Source of the DNA: Antrihabitans cavernicola
GTDB lineage: Bacteria; Actinomycetota; Actinomycetes; Mycobacteriales; Mycobacteriaceae
Direction of reading: 5' to 3'
NCBI RefSeq assembly: GCF_008297975.1
Contig: NZ_VLNY01000003.1
Span: forward strand, 482,770 to 546,769
Length of the DNA stretch: 64,000 nt
The position numbers and the translations under genes were made by a program. The notes beneath the pieces are model-generated. The model was not told the DNA's origin. It was given only the letters and a program-made list of their open reading frames with translations, and searched no databases. The first letter of the stretch is position 1; every line of letters begins with the position of its first letter. Below, in pieces: positions 1-9,721 of this stretch.

Positions 1-168
1 CGCGCCGAGCTTCGTGCCATGGTCCGCGCGTACGGCGGCATGGCAAAATCCGCTGGGCGGGAATGGGTTACGCGTGAGGCCTTGACACGTGAGCAGGTAC
101 GGATGTTGCTCACCGACTCGCTGGTCACCCTCGTCGAAGAAACGTTCCCGCGCGTGGTCGGCCGCTGA
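1..168 (+). CDS. C-terminal end of a probable TetR-family regulator (partial)
   Basis: The frame is open from the first base of the window and ends at a TGA at 166-168, giving 55 residues. The tail has the helical character usual for a TetR C-terminal ligand/dimer domain (for example LTREQVRMLLTDSLVTLVEE). The DNA-binding half lies outside the window, so the family call is an inference from the tail only. It converges on the crotonase gene with a 3-bp gap. Confidence 0.5.
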   Translation, partial: RAELRAMVRAYGGMAKSAGREWVTREALTREQVRMLLTDSLVTLVEETFPRVVGR

Positions 169-171
169 GCG

Positions 172-957
172 TTACTCGCCCTTCCATTCGGGCGTGCGCT
201 TCTCGGCAAATGCCCGCGGCCCTTCGCGTGCGTCCTTGCTCGCGAAGACGGGACCGCCTTCGCTCATGTTCATCGACCAGATGTCGTCGTGCCATTCCGA
301 TCCGAATTCGGCGCTGCGGTACATGATTCGCTTGCTCGCCCGCACCGACAGCGGCGCGTTCGCCGCGATGGTCTGGGCCAACTCCATCGCGACCTGGACC
401 ACCTGATCGGGTGGGACGACGCGGTTGACCATGCCCCAGCGGGCAGCGGTCGCGGCGTCGATCGGCTCACCGGTCAGTGCGACCTCGAGCGCCAACTTCA
501 GCGGAATCTGACTCGGCAGCCGAATCAGCCCACCCGCCAACGCGATCAATCCGCGTTTGACCTCCGGGAGTCCGAACTTCGCCTCCTCGCTCACGACGAT
601 CAGGTCGCAGGCCAGGGCTATCTCGGTGCCACCGCCCAAAGCGAATCCGTTGACCGCGGCGATCAACGGCTTGTCGATGAAGTGGCGCACCAGTCCGGCG
701 AATCCCCATTCGGGATGGTCGGGGTCGAAGATGGCTTCACCCTTGGCAATTGCCTTCAAGTCGGCTCCGGCCGAGAACGCGCGGCCGGCACCGGTGATGA
801 CCCCGACGCGTAAATCGTTGTCGTTGTTCAGTTCTTCGACTGCTCCACCGAGCGCGACAGTGAGCGCCGAGTTGACCGCGTTCATCGAATCCGGGCGGTT
901 GAGCGTGATGAGCGCGACGTTGCCGACTCGCTCGACTGTCACTACGGGTTCGGTCAC
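172..957 (-). CDS. Enoyl-CoA hydratase/isomerase (crotonase) family protein
   Basis: This 261-residue protein is full length for the crotonase superfamily. The oxyanion-hole segment FSAGADLKA lies near residues 61-69. Both glutamates that act in enoyl-CoA hydration in the family are kept: E112 in GGGTEIALACD and E132 in GLPEVKRG. It is therefore probably a hydratase for 2-enoyl-CoA thioesters in fatty-acid or side-chain beta-oxidation, although crotonase paralogues are numerous and the substrate cannot be read from sequence. It sits 4 bp downstream of the LigD-polymerase gene on the same strand, so it may be cotranscribed with it without sharing a pathway. Confidence 0.85.
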   Translation of the reverse strand: MTEPVVTVERVGNVALITLNRPDSMNAVNSALTVALGGAVEELNNDNDLRVGVITGAGRAFSAGADLKAIAKGEAIFDPDHPEWGFAGLVRHFIDKPLIAAVNGFALGGGTEIALACDLIVVSEEAKFGLPEVKRGLIALAGGLIRLPSQIPLKLALEVALTGEPIDAATAARWGMVNRVVPPDQVVQVAMELAQTIAANAPLSVRASKRIMYRSAEFGSEWHDDIWSMNMSEGGPVFASKDAREGPRAFAEKRTPEWKGE

Positions 958-961
958 GGTG

Positions 962-1981
962 TCAATCCTTTACGGTGTCGGTCTTCTTGGCTCTGCTCGG
1001 TGCCACGCGTGGTGGTTCGTTCGGCATCTTCGGGTACACCGGCGGCCACGGTGCGTCCATCAGCCCGTCGGCCATGTCCTTTGCCGACATCTCCAGCAGG
1101 GTCGTGATGGATTGCGGCTCGTCGTTGACATCGGCCCACGGATTGCCCTGTGCGGCAACCCGATCGGCCACGGTGTCGATCGTCAATGTGTCGGGATCGA
1201 TGGTCGGGAGCTCGTCCCACGTGATCGGCGTCGACACCTGGGCGCCGACGCGTGGCCGGATGCACCACGCTCCGAACACTGTTTTGTGCGGCGCATTCTG
1301 ATTGAAGTCGACGAACACCCGCTTACCGCGCTCTTCCTTCCACCACTTGGCGGTGATCAGGTCGGGGTGGCGGCGTTCGAGTTCGCGCGCGAAAGCGACC
1401 GCCGCGGCGCGCACCTCGAAGCCGTCCCATTTCGACTCCAGGGTCACGTAGATGTGCAGGCCGCGAGAGCCGGATGTCTTGATGTGCGATGCCATGCCGA
1501 GTTCGTCGAAGAACTCCTTGGTGGCGACGGCGCCCTCACGTAGCTGATCGAAACCGATGCCGGGGGAGGGGTCGAGGTCGATACGGAGCTCGTCGGTGAA
1601 CTCCTGGGTGGCAGCATGGTACGGCCAGACGTGAAAACCTATGCAGCCCAGATTCACTGCCCATGCGATGTGCGCAAGATCGGCGGCGACCAGCGCGTCG
1701 CTGGTGGTGCCGTTGGGTGTCGAGACGACGGTGGTCTGTAGCCAGTCGGGGGCGGACTTGGGGACGCGCTTCTGGAAGAAGGACTTGCCTGCGGCGCCTT
1801 CCGGATAACGTTCGAGCAGCAGCGGCCGCCCGCCCAACGCGGTGAGCAGCGGGCCGGAGATGGACTCGTAGAAGCGAACCACGTCGAGCTTGGTGTGTCC
1901 GGTCTTGGCGAAGTACACCTTGTCGGGGTTGGTGATGGTGACCTCGGTGCCGTCGAGATCGAGGGTGACGCCGTCACTCAT
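962..1981 (-). CDS. LigD-type polymerase/primase domain protein (stand-alone)
   Basis: This is a stand-alone version of the polymerase domain of bacterial NHEJ ligase LigD, an archaeo-eukaryotic primase fold that adds ribo- or deoxyribonucleotides at broken ends. The 339 residues match the single-domain family (about 340). The metal-binding pair D135 and D137 is visible in RIDLDPSPG, and no ligase or nuclease domain is attached. An upstream extension is open, but the ATG at 1981 overlaps the stop of ligC as ATGA, which fixes the start and implies translational coupling. The ligC-polD pair mirrors M. tuberculosis Rv3731-Rv3730c (from memory). A role in DNA repair or gap filling is inferred. 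No Ku gene is in the window. Confidence 0.85.
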   Translation of the reverse strand: MSDGVTLDLDGTEVTITNPDKVYFAKTGHTKLDVVRFYESISGPLLTALGGRPLLLERYPEGAAGKSFFQKRVPKSAPDWLQTTVVSTPNGTTSDALVAADLAHIAWAVNLGCIGFHVWPYHAATQEFTDELRIDLDPSPGIGFDQLREGAVATKEFFDELGMASHIKTSGSRGLHIYVTLESKWDGFEVRAAAVAFARELERRHPDLITAKWWKEERGKRVFVDFNQNAPHKTVFGAWCIRPRVGAQVSTPITWDELPTIDPDTLTIDTVADRVAAQGNPWADVNDEPQSITTLLEMSAKDMADGLMDAPWPPVYPKMPNEPPRVAPSRAKKTDTVKD

Positions 1982-3060
1982 GACTTCTCCTGCTCGTCGA
2001 AGATGGTGGCGAGCTCGGCGGGTGCAACCTCGTCGAGCTGTGCGTAGGTACACGATTCTGGCTGTCGATCCGGTCTGAAGCGAACCAGCCTGCCGCCGTG
2101 GCGAAATCGGCCCGATTGCACATGTTCGTAGCGCACCTCGGCGACCAGCTCGGTGCGCAGTGCCTGCCACGACAGATCCTTGCCGCCACTCCAGCGGCTG
2201 AGTCCGCCGGGCATCTTGCCGTCCGAATCGGCGTGTGCCTCAGCCCATTCTCGCCAGGGATGGTTGTCGAGAGCGTGCTCGCGCAGCGGAGCCAACTCGG
2301 TGACGAGTTCTCGTCGCCGGGCTGCGGTGAAACTGCTGGCCACGCCGACATGATTGAGGCGACGCTGATCGTCGAACAAACCGAGCAGCAGCGAGCCGAC
2401 GCCCTCGCCGTCCTTGTGCCAGCGAAATCCTGCCACCACGCAGTCGGCTGTGCGTTCGTGTTTGATCTTCACCATGACGCGCTTGTCCTGCTGATACGGC
2501 TGGTCGCCCGCCTTGGCCATCACGCCGTCGAAGCCCGCGCCCTCGAATCGGTCGAACCAGTCTTCGGCGACGTCAGGATCGTCGGTCACCGGCGTCAGAT
2601 GGACGCGACCGAACTTCGCGTCGATCGACGATTCCAACCGGCGCCTCCGTTCCACGAACGGTTCGACCGTCAGGTCCTCGTCGCCCAGCGCCAACAGGTC
2701 GAACGCGACGAAGCTGGCGGGCGTCTCCTTCGCGAGCTTGTTCACCCGCGATGCCGCCGGATGAAGGCGTTGTTGAAGGGTGTCGAAATCGAGGCCGGTG
2801 CCCGTCACCATGACGATCTCACCGTCGACCACGCAGCGCTGCGGCAACGCATCGCGCAACAGTTCCACCAGCTCGGGAAAATATCGCGTCAACGGCCTGT
2901 CGTTGCGAGAGCCCAACTCGAGCTCGTCCCCGTCACGAAACACTATGCAACGAAACCCGTCCCACTTGGGTTCGAACAGCAATCCGGGGGTGCGCGGCAC
3001 GCTCGGTGCAGATTTTGCGAGCATCGGCTTCACCGGCGGCATCACGGGCAGATCCACCAC
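1978..3060 (-). CDS. ligC: ATP-dependent DNA ligase, LigC type
   Basis: ATP-dependent ligases join nicked DNA through a lysyl-AMP intermediate. The adenylation motif EPKWDGFR gives K32 as the active-site lysine, and VVDGEIV near residue 98 is motif III. The C-terminal half carries an OB fold ending with an FRPDR motif. At 360 residues it matches mycobacterial LigC and lacks the polymerase and phosphoesterase domains of full LigD. Two GTG codons lie at 3060 and 3057; a TAGGCT box at 3064-3069 is 6 nt from the second one, so a leaderless start at 3057 is likely. The neighbouring polymerase gene supports a repair function. Confidence 0.9.
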   Translation of the reverse strand: MVDLPVMPPVKPMLAKSAPSVPRTPGLLFEPKWDGFRCIVFRDGDELELGSRNDRPLTRYFPELVELLRDALPQRCVVDGEIVMVTGTGLDFDTLQQRLHPAASRVNKLAKETPASFVAFDLLALGDEDLTVEPFVERRRRLESSIDAKFGRVHLTPVTDDPDVAEDWFDRFEGAGFDGVMAKAGDQPYQQDKRVMVKIKHERTADCVVAGFRWHKDGEGVGSLLLGLFDDQRRLNHVGVASSFTAARRRELVTELAPLREHALDNHPWREWAEAHADSDGKMPGGLSRWSGGKDLSWQALRTELVAEVRYEHVQSGRFRHGGRLVRFRPDRQPESCTYAQLDEVAPAELATIFDEQEKS

Positions 3061-3149
3061 TCGAGCCTAGAGGCAAACTGGCTCGAACATCGGGAGGTTG
3101 CCGCAGCCGGTAAAGTACCGAGAGTTACAGATACTGCGAAGGGATCAGC

Positions 3150-4187
3150 GTGCTGGATTCGGCAACACTCAACACCGTCACCCGCAACGCCTGGAGTCTG
3201 TCCTTCGGCAGCGGCGTGGACGAGGCGGAGCGCACGCCCGCAACGGTCCTGCACGACGAACCGCATCGGCAGCTGCGCAGGTACGGGCCCGTCGCCGACC
3301 GACCGGTGCTGCTGGTACCGCCTCTCGCAGCGCCGGCGAGTTGCTACGACCACCGGCCTGGACAGAGCCTGGTCGCTCACCTGATCGCGAACGGTCGCAC
3401 GCCGTACGTGGTCGATTACGGAACGATGAGTTACGCGGATCGCGCGTTGGGGTTCGAACATTGGATCGACGACATCGTGCCCGACGCGATTCTGCGAGTG
3501 TCCGAGCAGCACGACGGGTCGCCGGTCGACGTGATCGGGTGGAGCTTGGGCGGCACGCTGTCACTGCTCACCTGTGCTGCGCATCCGGAACTGCCGATCC
3601 GCGCCATCGCCGCCGTCGGTACGCCCATCGACTACCGCAGAATCCCGGCTATCGCGCCGCTGCGAGCAATCGGAAAGATCACCGGTGATCGACCACTCAC
3701 TGCCGCTACGCGGATTCTCGGCGGCCTACCGGCGCCGCTGGTGCAACTGACGTATCGAGCGTCGGCGTTGCAGCGTGAGCTGACCAAGCCGTGGTTCATC
3801 GCGAGGAACCTGCACGACACCGAAACTCTCGCTCGAATGGATGCGATCGACCAGTTCATGGCGGAAATGCCCGGCTATCCCGGACGCTTCTTCGATCAGG
3901 TGTGTCGACAGCTCATTCTGCGAAATGCGTTGAACACAGGCCGTGTTCGGTTCGGCAGTCACACGATCGAGTTGGCGGACATCTCGGCGCCGGTGCTCGC
4001 CGTCGGCGGCACGACCGATGTGATCGCTCCGATCGCTGCCGTCGAGCGAATCACATCGGTCGCCACGGGCACCACTGTTCGCTTCGAGTCCGCACCGGGT
4101 AGTCACTTCGGCCTGCTCGCTGGACCTGAGGCGCGAGAGACGACCTGGGCGCATATCGAAGAGTTCTTTCAGTCGGCGACCAGGTAG
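3150..4187 (+). CDS. Alpha/beta hydrolase, PHA-synthase-like
   Basis: The 345-residue protein has an alpha/beta-hydrolase core: VLLVPPLAAPASCYD near the oxyanion strand, nucleophile elbow GWSLGG (serine near residue 132), an acid in GGTTDVIAPI and a histidine in GSHFGLL near the C terminus. The segment order resembles poly(3-hydroxyalkanoate) synthase-like hydrolases, but PhaC has a cysteine nucleophile, so polymer synthesis is not expected. The start is GTG at 3150 with GAAGGGATC upstream. It is divergent from ligC, and its last 19 bp overlap the convergent gene at 4169. The substrate is unknown. Confidence 0.75.
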   Translation: MLDSATLNTVTRNAWSLSFGSGVDEAERTPATVLHDEPHRQLRRYGPVADRPVLLVPPLAAPASCYDHRPGQSLVAHLIANGRTPYVVDYGTMSYADRALGFEHWIDDIVPDAILRVSEQHDGSPVDVIGWSLGGTLSLLTCAAHPELPIRAIAAVGTPIDYRRIPAIAPLRAIGKITGDRPLTAATRILGGLPAPLVQLTYRASALQRELTKPWFIARNLHDTETLARMDAIDQFMAEMPGYPGRFFDQVCRQLILRNALNTGRVRFGSHTIELADISAPVLAVGGTTDVIAPIAAVERITSVATGTTVRFESAPGSHFGLLAGPEARETTWAHIEEFFQSATR

Positions 4188-4636
4188 AACTCGGAGCGTC
4201 GGGCGCCGAAGCCGGTGCGTCGACTGTTCTCGCGTTGGCGGCGAATCACGTAGCGCCCAGGCGCAATTCCGGTGCCGCCATGTTCGGGGTGGATGAGGTA
4301 CGCCGTGACCTCCGTGTCGAGAATGCCGAGCGCCAGGCCCTCGGCGTCTCGCACCCACGGACACCATTCGCAGTTTCCTTCGTCCGCAACGAGGACGTGC
4401 GGGTTGCCGCCCGCCGCGCTGCGGAGCAGTTCGAGCCCCGCCGTGGGAATCTTCTGCTGCCACTGTGCCGGGTAAGTCTGAACAGAATCCGCGACCAAGG
4501 CACGTGGTATCACGATCAGATCGCCTTGCGCCTGCATGCCGTCGATGATCGGGATCGTCACTTCTTTGTCGAGATGGTCGAGCACGTCGAGGCCGCTGCG
4601 AGCGGTCAGGTCAGCAAGAGTAAGCGTTGAATTCAT
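4169..4636 (-). CDS. Hypothetical protein, partner of the DUF6745-like gene
   Basis: This is a soluble protein of about 155 residues with no membrane segment and no enzyme motif I can name. Notable stretches are NCEWCPW near the middle and HPEHGGTGIAPGRYVIRRQRE near the C terminus, followed by FYLVAD at the end. I recall similar small proteins (IGPGxYxIRRQRE) in Streptomyces beside DUF6745 proteins, but this needs a search. ATG 4636 is preferred because AAGGTG lies 6 nt upstream; an in-frame GTG at 4645 is the alternative. It starts 21 bp after the stop of the DUF6745-like gene on the same strand, so the two probably form an operon. Confidence 0.65.
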   Translation of the reverse strand: MNSTLTLADLTARSGLDVLDHLDKEVTIPIIDGMQAQGDLIVIPRALVADSVQTYPAQWQQKIPTAGLELLRSAAGGNPHVLVADEGNCEWCPWVRDAEGLALGILDTEVTAYLIHPEHGGTGIAPGRYVIRRQRENSRRTGFGARRSEFYLVAD

Positions 4637-4657
4637 AGCAATCACCTTGGTGGGGAG

Positions 4658-5932
4658 TCAGGTTCGGCGAACGAGTCGGGAATAGTCGGTGCCGGCAAGG
4701 CCGTAAGTCCAGCCGGCGGCGTCGAGTGCGGTGGAGATCGATCTGGGTACATGCAGTCCGTACCGACGCCTGCGTCCGTCACGTTCGACGGATCCGTTGA
4801 CGGTCAGCAGGATTCGACTGGTGTCCCACGAGTCGGGCAGGTCGTAGAGCGCAAGCTCCGATCCCTGATTTCCCGGATCGTCGGCGCGGTCCACGAGCGC
4901 CAGTTCGGCCATGTCGATATAGGCGTCCCATCCGATGCGTTCGATGGCGCAGCGGCGAATCTCGATGTTGCGTTCACGTGCGATGCGATCTGCTGTCGGG
5001 TCGAGCACCACCCAGTCCGGGACGATCGTGCCATGTTGGACGAAAACCGTTCCGCCGTCTTGAAATTCCAGCGCCGGAAGGTCGGGATGATGTAGTCGGC
5101 GTTCGCTGTGCACGCCGTTCGGTGTGGGCTCGGTGTGCAGAACGGTCGGCCGTTCGGCCATCACGCACACGTGCTCGAGCGCCCACCACCACCCAGTCGC
5201 ACCGACCAGCGCGGACTGAATGTCGAGGAGCGCGTTGTCGTTCGAACCGAAGGTCGCGAGCCCGTGCCGACGGTAGGCGTCGTAATAGCCGACGCGATGC
5301 GCCTCCTGCTGCCCGTACCAGGTGACGCCGCGGACGGCCTGGGGGAGCAGCGTGCGGATTGCCGTTGCGACGCCGTCGACGAGCGAGATTCGCAGCGAAT
5401 CCGCGACGGAGCAGCGGATGATCTGATCGACCGCGATCCCGGCCCGAACGGCGTCGTCCGGCAGCGTTGCGCGCAGCGATGCATGCGACCACCGTCGGCG
5501 GATCGGATCCTCGTGGCGTCGAGATATATTGTGATCCATACGCTTTCGTGAATTCGAGAGCACGTTTGCCATCCGACCAGCTGGCCGTTGCATCGTGTCC
5601 AACGTGTACGAGGTCGGCAATCCGGCGGCAATGGCCGCCTCGACGCCGGCCTGCGGCGACGCAGTCCATATAAATTCGGGCGGTGGGGCCCCGATCAGGT
5701 GATACAGCTCCCGGACAGCCGATTCGGCAGTCGACCGATCGGCAGGTTCGCAGCACAGACCGCGTTGCAACCAGTCTTCACGCTCGAGGCAGGCAGCGAC
5801 AACGCGCTCTGGATCGGGGGAATTCTCGGAATTGAACCTGGCGCGGCGGCGAGCCGCTGACGATGTGGACACCGCGCTCACCTGATGGAGGCGGGGTTCG
5901 CCTTTCCTGTAGTCATGAATCGACTGTGACAC
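4658..5932 (-). CDS. DUF6745-like protein of unknown function
   Basis: The 424-residue protein has an N-terminal helical, arginine-rich part (residues 1-60), a middle that includes a GWWWALEHVCVMAERP stretch, and a C-terminal part that looks like DUF6745: VFVQHGTIVPDWVV, RERNIEIRRCAIERIGWDAY, and WTYGLAGTDY near the end. No catalytic motif is known for this domain. The start is uncertain: GTG at 5932 has no clear ribosome-binding site, and internal starts are possible. The gene is divergent from the rifampicin monooxygenase, and three GGAACTT repeats lie just upstream. It is followed by the small partner gene. The function is unknown. Confidence 0.6.
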   Translation of the reverse strand: MSQSIHDYRKGEPRLHQVSAVSTSSAARRRARFNSENSPDPERVVAACLEREDWLQRGLCCEPADRSTAESAVRELYHLIGAPPPEFIWTASPQAGVEAAIAAGLPTSYTLDTMQRPAGRMANVLSNSRKRMDHNISRRHEDPIRRRWSHASLRATLPDDAVRAGIAVDQIIRCSVADSLRISLVDGVATAIRTLLPQAVRGVTWYGQQEAHRVGYYDAYRRHGLATFGSNDNALLDIQSALVGATGWWWALEHVCVMAERPTVLHTEPTPNGVHSERRLHHPDLPALEFQDGGTVFVQHGTIVPDWVVLDPTADRIARERNIEIRRCAIERIGWDAYIDMAELALVDRADDPGNQGSELALYDLPDSWDTSRILLTVNGSVERDGRRRRYGLHVPRSISTALDAAGWTYGLAGTDYSRLVRRT

Positions 5933-5941
5933 GAAAGAGCC

Positions 5942-5980
5942 GGAACTTCAAGGGCTCTGGAACTTTGACTGCCGGAACTT
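5942..5980. repeat. Three direct GGAACTT repeats upstream of the DUF6745-like gene
   Basis: GGAACTT occurs at 5942-5948, 5959-5965 and 5974-5980, spaced 17 and 15 bp, so roughly one and a half helical turns apart. Two copies extend to CGGAACTTCA. They lie 10-48 bp upstream of the DUF6745-like start and between it and the RAE of rox. They could be regulator binding sites, but no known factor is recognised. Confidence 0.55.
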
Positions 5981-6018
5981 CAGCTGAATCCCTCTCCCTT
6001 TCAACATATATCGCATAT

Positions 6019-6039
6019 GGGGCCTTGCGGCAAGACCCC
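6019..6039 (+). promoter_or_regulatory. Rifamycin-associated element (RAE) upstream of rox
   Basis: The inverted repeat GGGGCCTTGCGGCAAGACCCC at 6019-6039 closely matches, from memory, the 19-bp RAE described upstream of rifampicin-inactivating genes in actinomycetes, with two extra bases. A CATACT box at 6050-6055 could be the -10, and TTGCGG inside the RAE sits in a -35 position with a 19-bp gap. It ends 55 bp before the rox start. Rifampicin-inducible expression of rox is inferred. A separate CATAT/ATATG inverted repeat at 6005-6019 abuts it. Confidence 0.85.
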
Positions 6040-6073
6040 TGTGATGCTGCATACTCGCTGGCCGAAGCTATGA

Positions 6074-7519
<1,446 letters not shown>

Positions 7520-7527
7520 TGGGTGGG

Positions 7528-7613
7528 TGTCCGAGGGGGGACTTGAACCCCCACGCCCGTTAATAGGGCACTAGCACCTCAAGCTAGCGCGTCTGCCATT
7601 CCGCCACTCGGAC
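7528..7613 (-). tRNA. tRNA-Leu (anticodon GAG)
   Basis: The reverse strand folds as a class II tRNA of 86 nt. The acceptor arms GTCCGAG (7613-7607) and CTCGGAC (7535-7529) pair. The anticodon stem CTAGC/GCTAG encloses TTGAGGT, so the anticodon is GAG, reading CUC and CUU leucine codons. A long variable arm and a GGTTCAA T-loop are present. CCA is not encoded. It lies 8 bp after the rox stop on the other strand. Confidence 0.93.
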
Positions 7614-7751
7614 ATTGTCGCTCGGCTTCGCCTCGCTTCGCGACTCGCGCACATGTTCCTGCGCGGAGGAAAGAGTATCCGATCCTGAACGTGGGCCAAA
7701 ATCCGGGCGCGGCCGACTGCCCGAGCAGCCGTCGAATGGTAGGAAAGTGGC

Positions 7752-9113
7752 ATGTCGTCCTCAGCGGATCGGTCCGGCTCCACCAACGACGGGCGAGCGG
7801 TGTCCGAGGTAGTCGACCTGGTCAGCGCACTGATTCGGTTCGACACCTCCAACACCGGCGAACTCGAGACCACCAAGGGCGAGAAAGAATGCGCCGAGTG
7901 GGTCGCGGAGCAGCTCCACGAGGTGGGTTACGAGACGGAGTACGTCGAATCCGGCGCTCCCGGCCGCGGCAACGTCTTCGCGCGACTACCGGGAAGCGAT
8001 TCCTCGCGCGGCGCACTCCTGGTTCACGGTCATCTCGACGTGGTGCCTGCCGAACCCGCCGACTGGAGTGTGCACCCGTTCTCCGGCACCGTCCAGGACG
8101 GTTACGTCTGGGGCCGCGGCGCGGTCGACATGAAGGACATGGTCGGGATGGCGCTGGCGCTGGCTCGCCAGTTCAAGGCCGATGGAACCGTGCCGCCACG
8201 GGATCTGGTGTTCGCATTTCTGGCGGACGAAGAGAACGGCGGCAAGTACGGATCGCATTGGCTGGTCGACAATCGGCCGGACCTGTTCGACGGGGTCACC
8301 GAGGCGGTCGGTGAGGTCGGCGGATTCTCGCTGACGGTCGCGCGGCCCGACGGCGAGGAACGCCGCCTGTATCTGGTGGAGACGGCCGAGAAAAGCCTCG
8401 GGTGGATGCGGCTGACGGCGAAGGCGAACGCGGGCCACGGATCGTTCCTGCACGAGAACAACGCCGTGACTATCTTGGCCGACGCTGTCGCTCGGCTCGG
8501 CTCACATACCTTCCCGTTGGTGCTCTCGGACTCGGTGCGCGAGTTCCTTGCTGCGGTGGGGGACGAGTCCGGTCTCGACTTCGGCCCCGATTCGCCGGAC
8601 CTCGACGGCACGCTCGCGAAACTCGGCAGCATTTCCCGAATCGTGGGAGCAACGCTGCGCGACACCGCCAATCCGACGATGCTGAAAGCGGGTTACAAGG
8701 CGAACGTGATTCCGCAGACCGCGGAAGCGGTGGTGGATTGCCGCGTCGTTCCCGGTCGGCAAGCCGCGTTCGAGAAGGAGGTCGACGACTTGATCGGCCC
8801 CAACGTGACACGCGAATGGATCACCAAGCTCGACAGCTACGAGACCACGTTCGACGGCCACCTCGTGGACGCCATGAACGACGCGATTTTGGCGTACGAC
8901 AGCAACGGTCGCACGGTTCCGTACATGCTGTCCGGTGGAACCGACGCAAAGGCGTTCGCGCGCATCGGGATTCGCTGCTTCGGCTTTGCTCCGCTGCAGT
9001 TGCCGCCGGAGTTGGATTTCGCCGCGCTGTTTCACGGCGTCGACGAGCGGGTACCGGTGGACTCGCTGCTGTTCGGTACCCGCGTCCTCGAGCACTTCCT
9101 GTTGCACAGCTGA
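7752..9113 (+). CDS. M20 family metallopeptidase (ArgE/DapE-like)
   Basis: The 453-residue protein carries the two-zinc M20 signature: H94 and D96 in HGHLDVVP, the bridging aspartate D126 in GRGAVDMKD, the glutamates E160-E161 in LADEENGG, and [12 protein letters not shown] near the C terminus. The central lid domain is present. It corresponds to M. tuberculosis Rv2141c in the conserved block (from memory). The family hydrolyses amide bonds of N-acyl amino acids or dipeptides; the substrate here is unknown. ATG 7752 follows AGGAAAG. The PEBP gene begins 16 bp after its stop and may be cotranscribed. Confidence 0.88.
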   Translation: MSSSADRSGSTNDGRAVSEVVDLVSALIRFDTSNTGELETTKGEKECAEWVAEQLHEVGYETEYVESGAPGRGNVFARLPGSDSSRGALLVHGHLDVVPAEPADWSVHPFSGTVQDGYVWGRGAVDMKDMVGMALALARQFKADGTVPPRDLVFAFLADEENGGKYGSHWLVDNRPDLFDGVTEAVGEVGGFSLTVARPDGEERRLYLVETAEKSLGWMRLTAKANAGHGSFLHENNAVTILADAVARLGSHTFPLVLSDSVREFLAAVGDESGLDFGPDSPDLDGTLAKLGSISRIVGATLRDTANPTMLKAGYKANVIPQTAEAVVDCRVVPGRQAAFEKEVDDLIGPNVTREWITKLDSYETTFDGHLVDAMNDAILAYDSNGRTVPYMLSGGTDAKAFARIGIRCFGFAPLQLPPELDFAALFHGVDERVPVDSLLFGTRVLEHFLLHS

Positions 9114-9129
9114 TCAGAAAGGGACCCAC

Positions 9130-9660
9130 ATGTCGCACGATCCGTACGAGGCCTTGCCCGATCTCCCCTCGTTCGAGCTGACCTCCGCCGACGTCACGGA
9201 CGGCCAGCCGCTGAAGAACGAGCAAGTGAGCGGGATCATGGGGGCAGGCGGGCGCGATACTTCGCCACAACTGTCCTGGTCGGGATTCCCCGACGAAACC
9301 AAGAGCTTCGCGGTCACCGTCTACGACCCGGATGCGCCGACGGCGTCGGGCTTCTGGCACTGGGCGGTTGCGAATCTGCCGGTGACCACCACCTCACTCG
9401 CGCCAGGTGCGGGCGACGACGGCGGCACCGGTCTTCCGCACGGCGCGGTCACGCTGCGCGGTGACGCAGGCGCAGCACGCTACATCGGCGCAGCCCCGCC
9501 GAGCGGCCACGGCACGCACCACTACTACGTGGTCGTGCATGCGGTGGACGTCGAGCGACTCGATGTCGACGAAAACGCCACACCGGCCTTCCTCGGCTTC
9601 AACCTGTTCTCCCACGCAATCGCGCGAGCGACCATAGTCGGGACGTACGAGGAGGAGTAG
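9130..9660 (+). CDS. YbhB/YbcL-like PEBP family protein
   Basis: The phosphatidylethanolamine-binding (Raf-kinase-inhibitor-like) fold is indicated by SPQLSWSG, the ligand-pocket stretch [22 protein letters not shown], and [13 protein letters not shown]. At 176 residues it has the usual bacterial length and is cytosolic, without a signal peptide. It matches Rv2140c (TB18.6) by gene order. The ATG at 9130 follows GAAAGGGA; upstream codons belong to the peptidase frame overlap. The function of bacterial PEBPs is poorly known. A strong hairpin follows the stop. Confidence 0.9.
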   Translation: MSHDPYEALPDLPSFELTSADVTDGQPLKNEQVSGIMGAGGRDTSPQLSWSGFPDETKSFAVTVYDPDAPTASGFWHWAVANLPVTTTSLAPGAGDDGGTGLPHGAVTLRGDAGAARYIGAAPPSGHGTHHYYVVVHAVDVERLDVDENATPAFLGFNLFSHAIARATIVGTYEEE

Positions 9661-9671
9661 TGCGCTCCGCG

Positions 9672-9717
9672 CAGGTGAGCGGTTAGTTGGTCTAGGGACC
9701 AACTAACCGCTCACCTG
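9672..9717. terminator. Perfect 21-bp stem hairpin between convergent genes
   Basis: The arms 9672-9692 and 9697-9717 are perfectly complementary over 21 bp with a 4-nt loop (TAGG). It lies between the stops of the PEBP gene and of the convergent fadD gene, so it can serve as a terminator in both directions. No clear U-tract follows on either side, which is common in high-GC actinobacteria. Confidence 0.85.
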
Positions 9718-9721
9718 TGGG

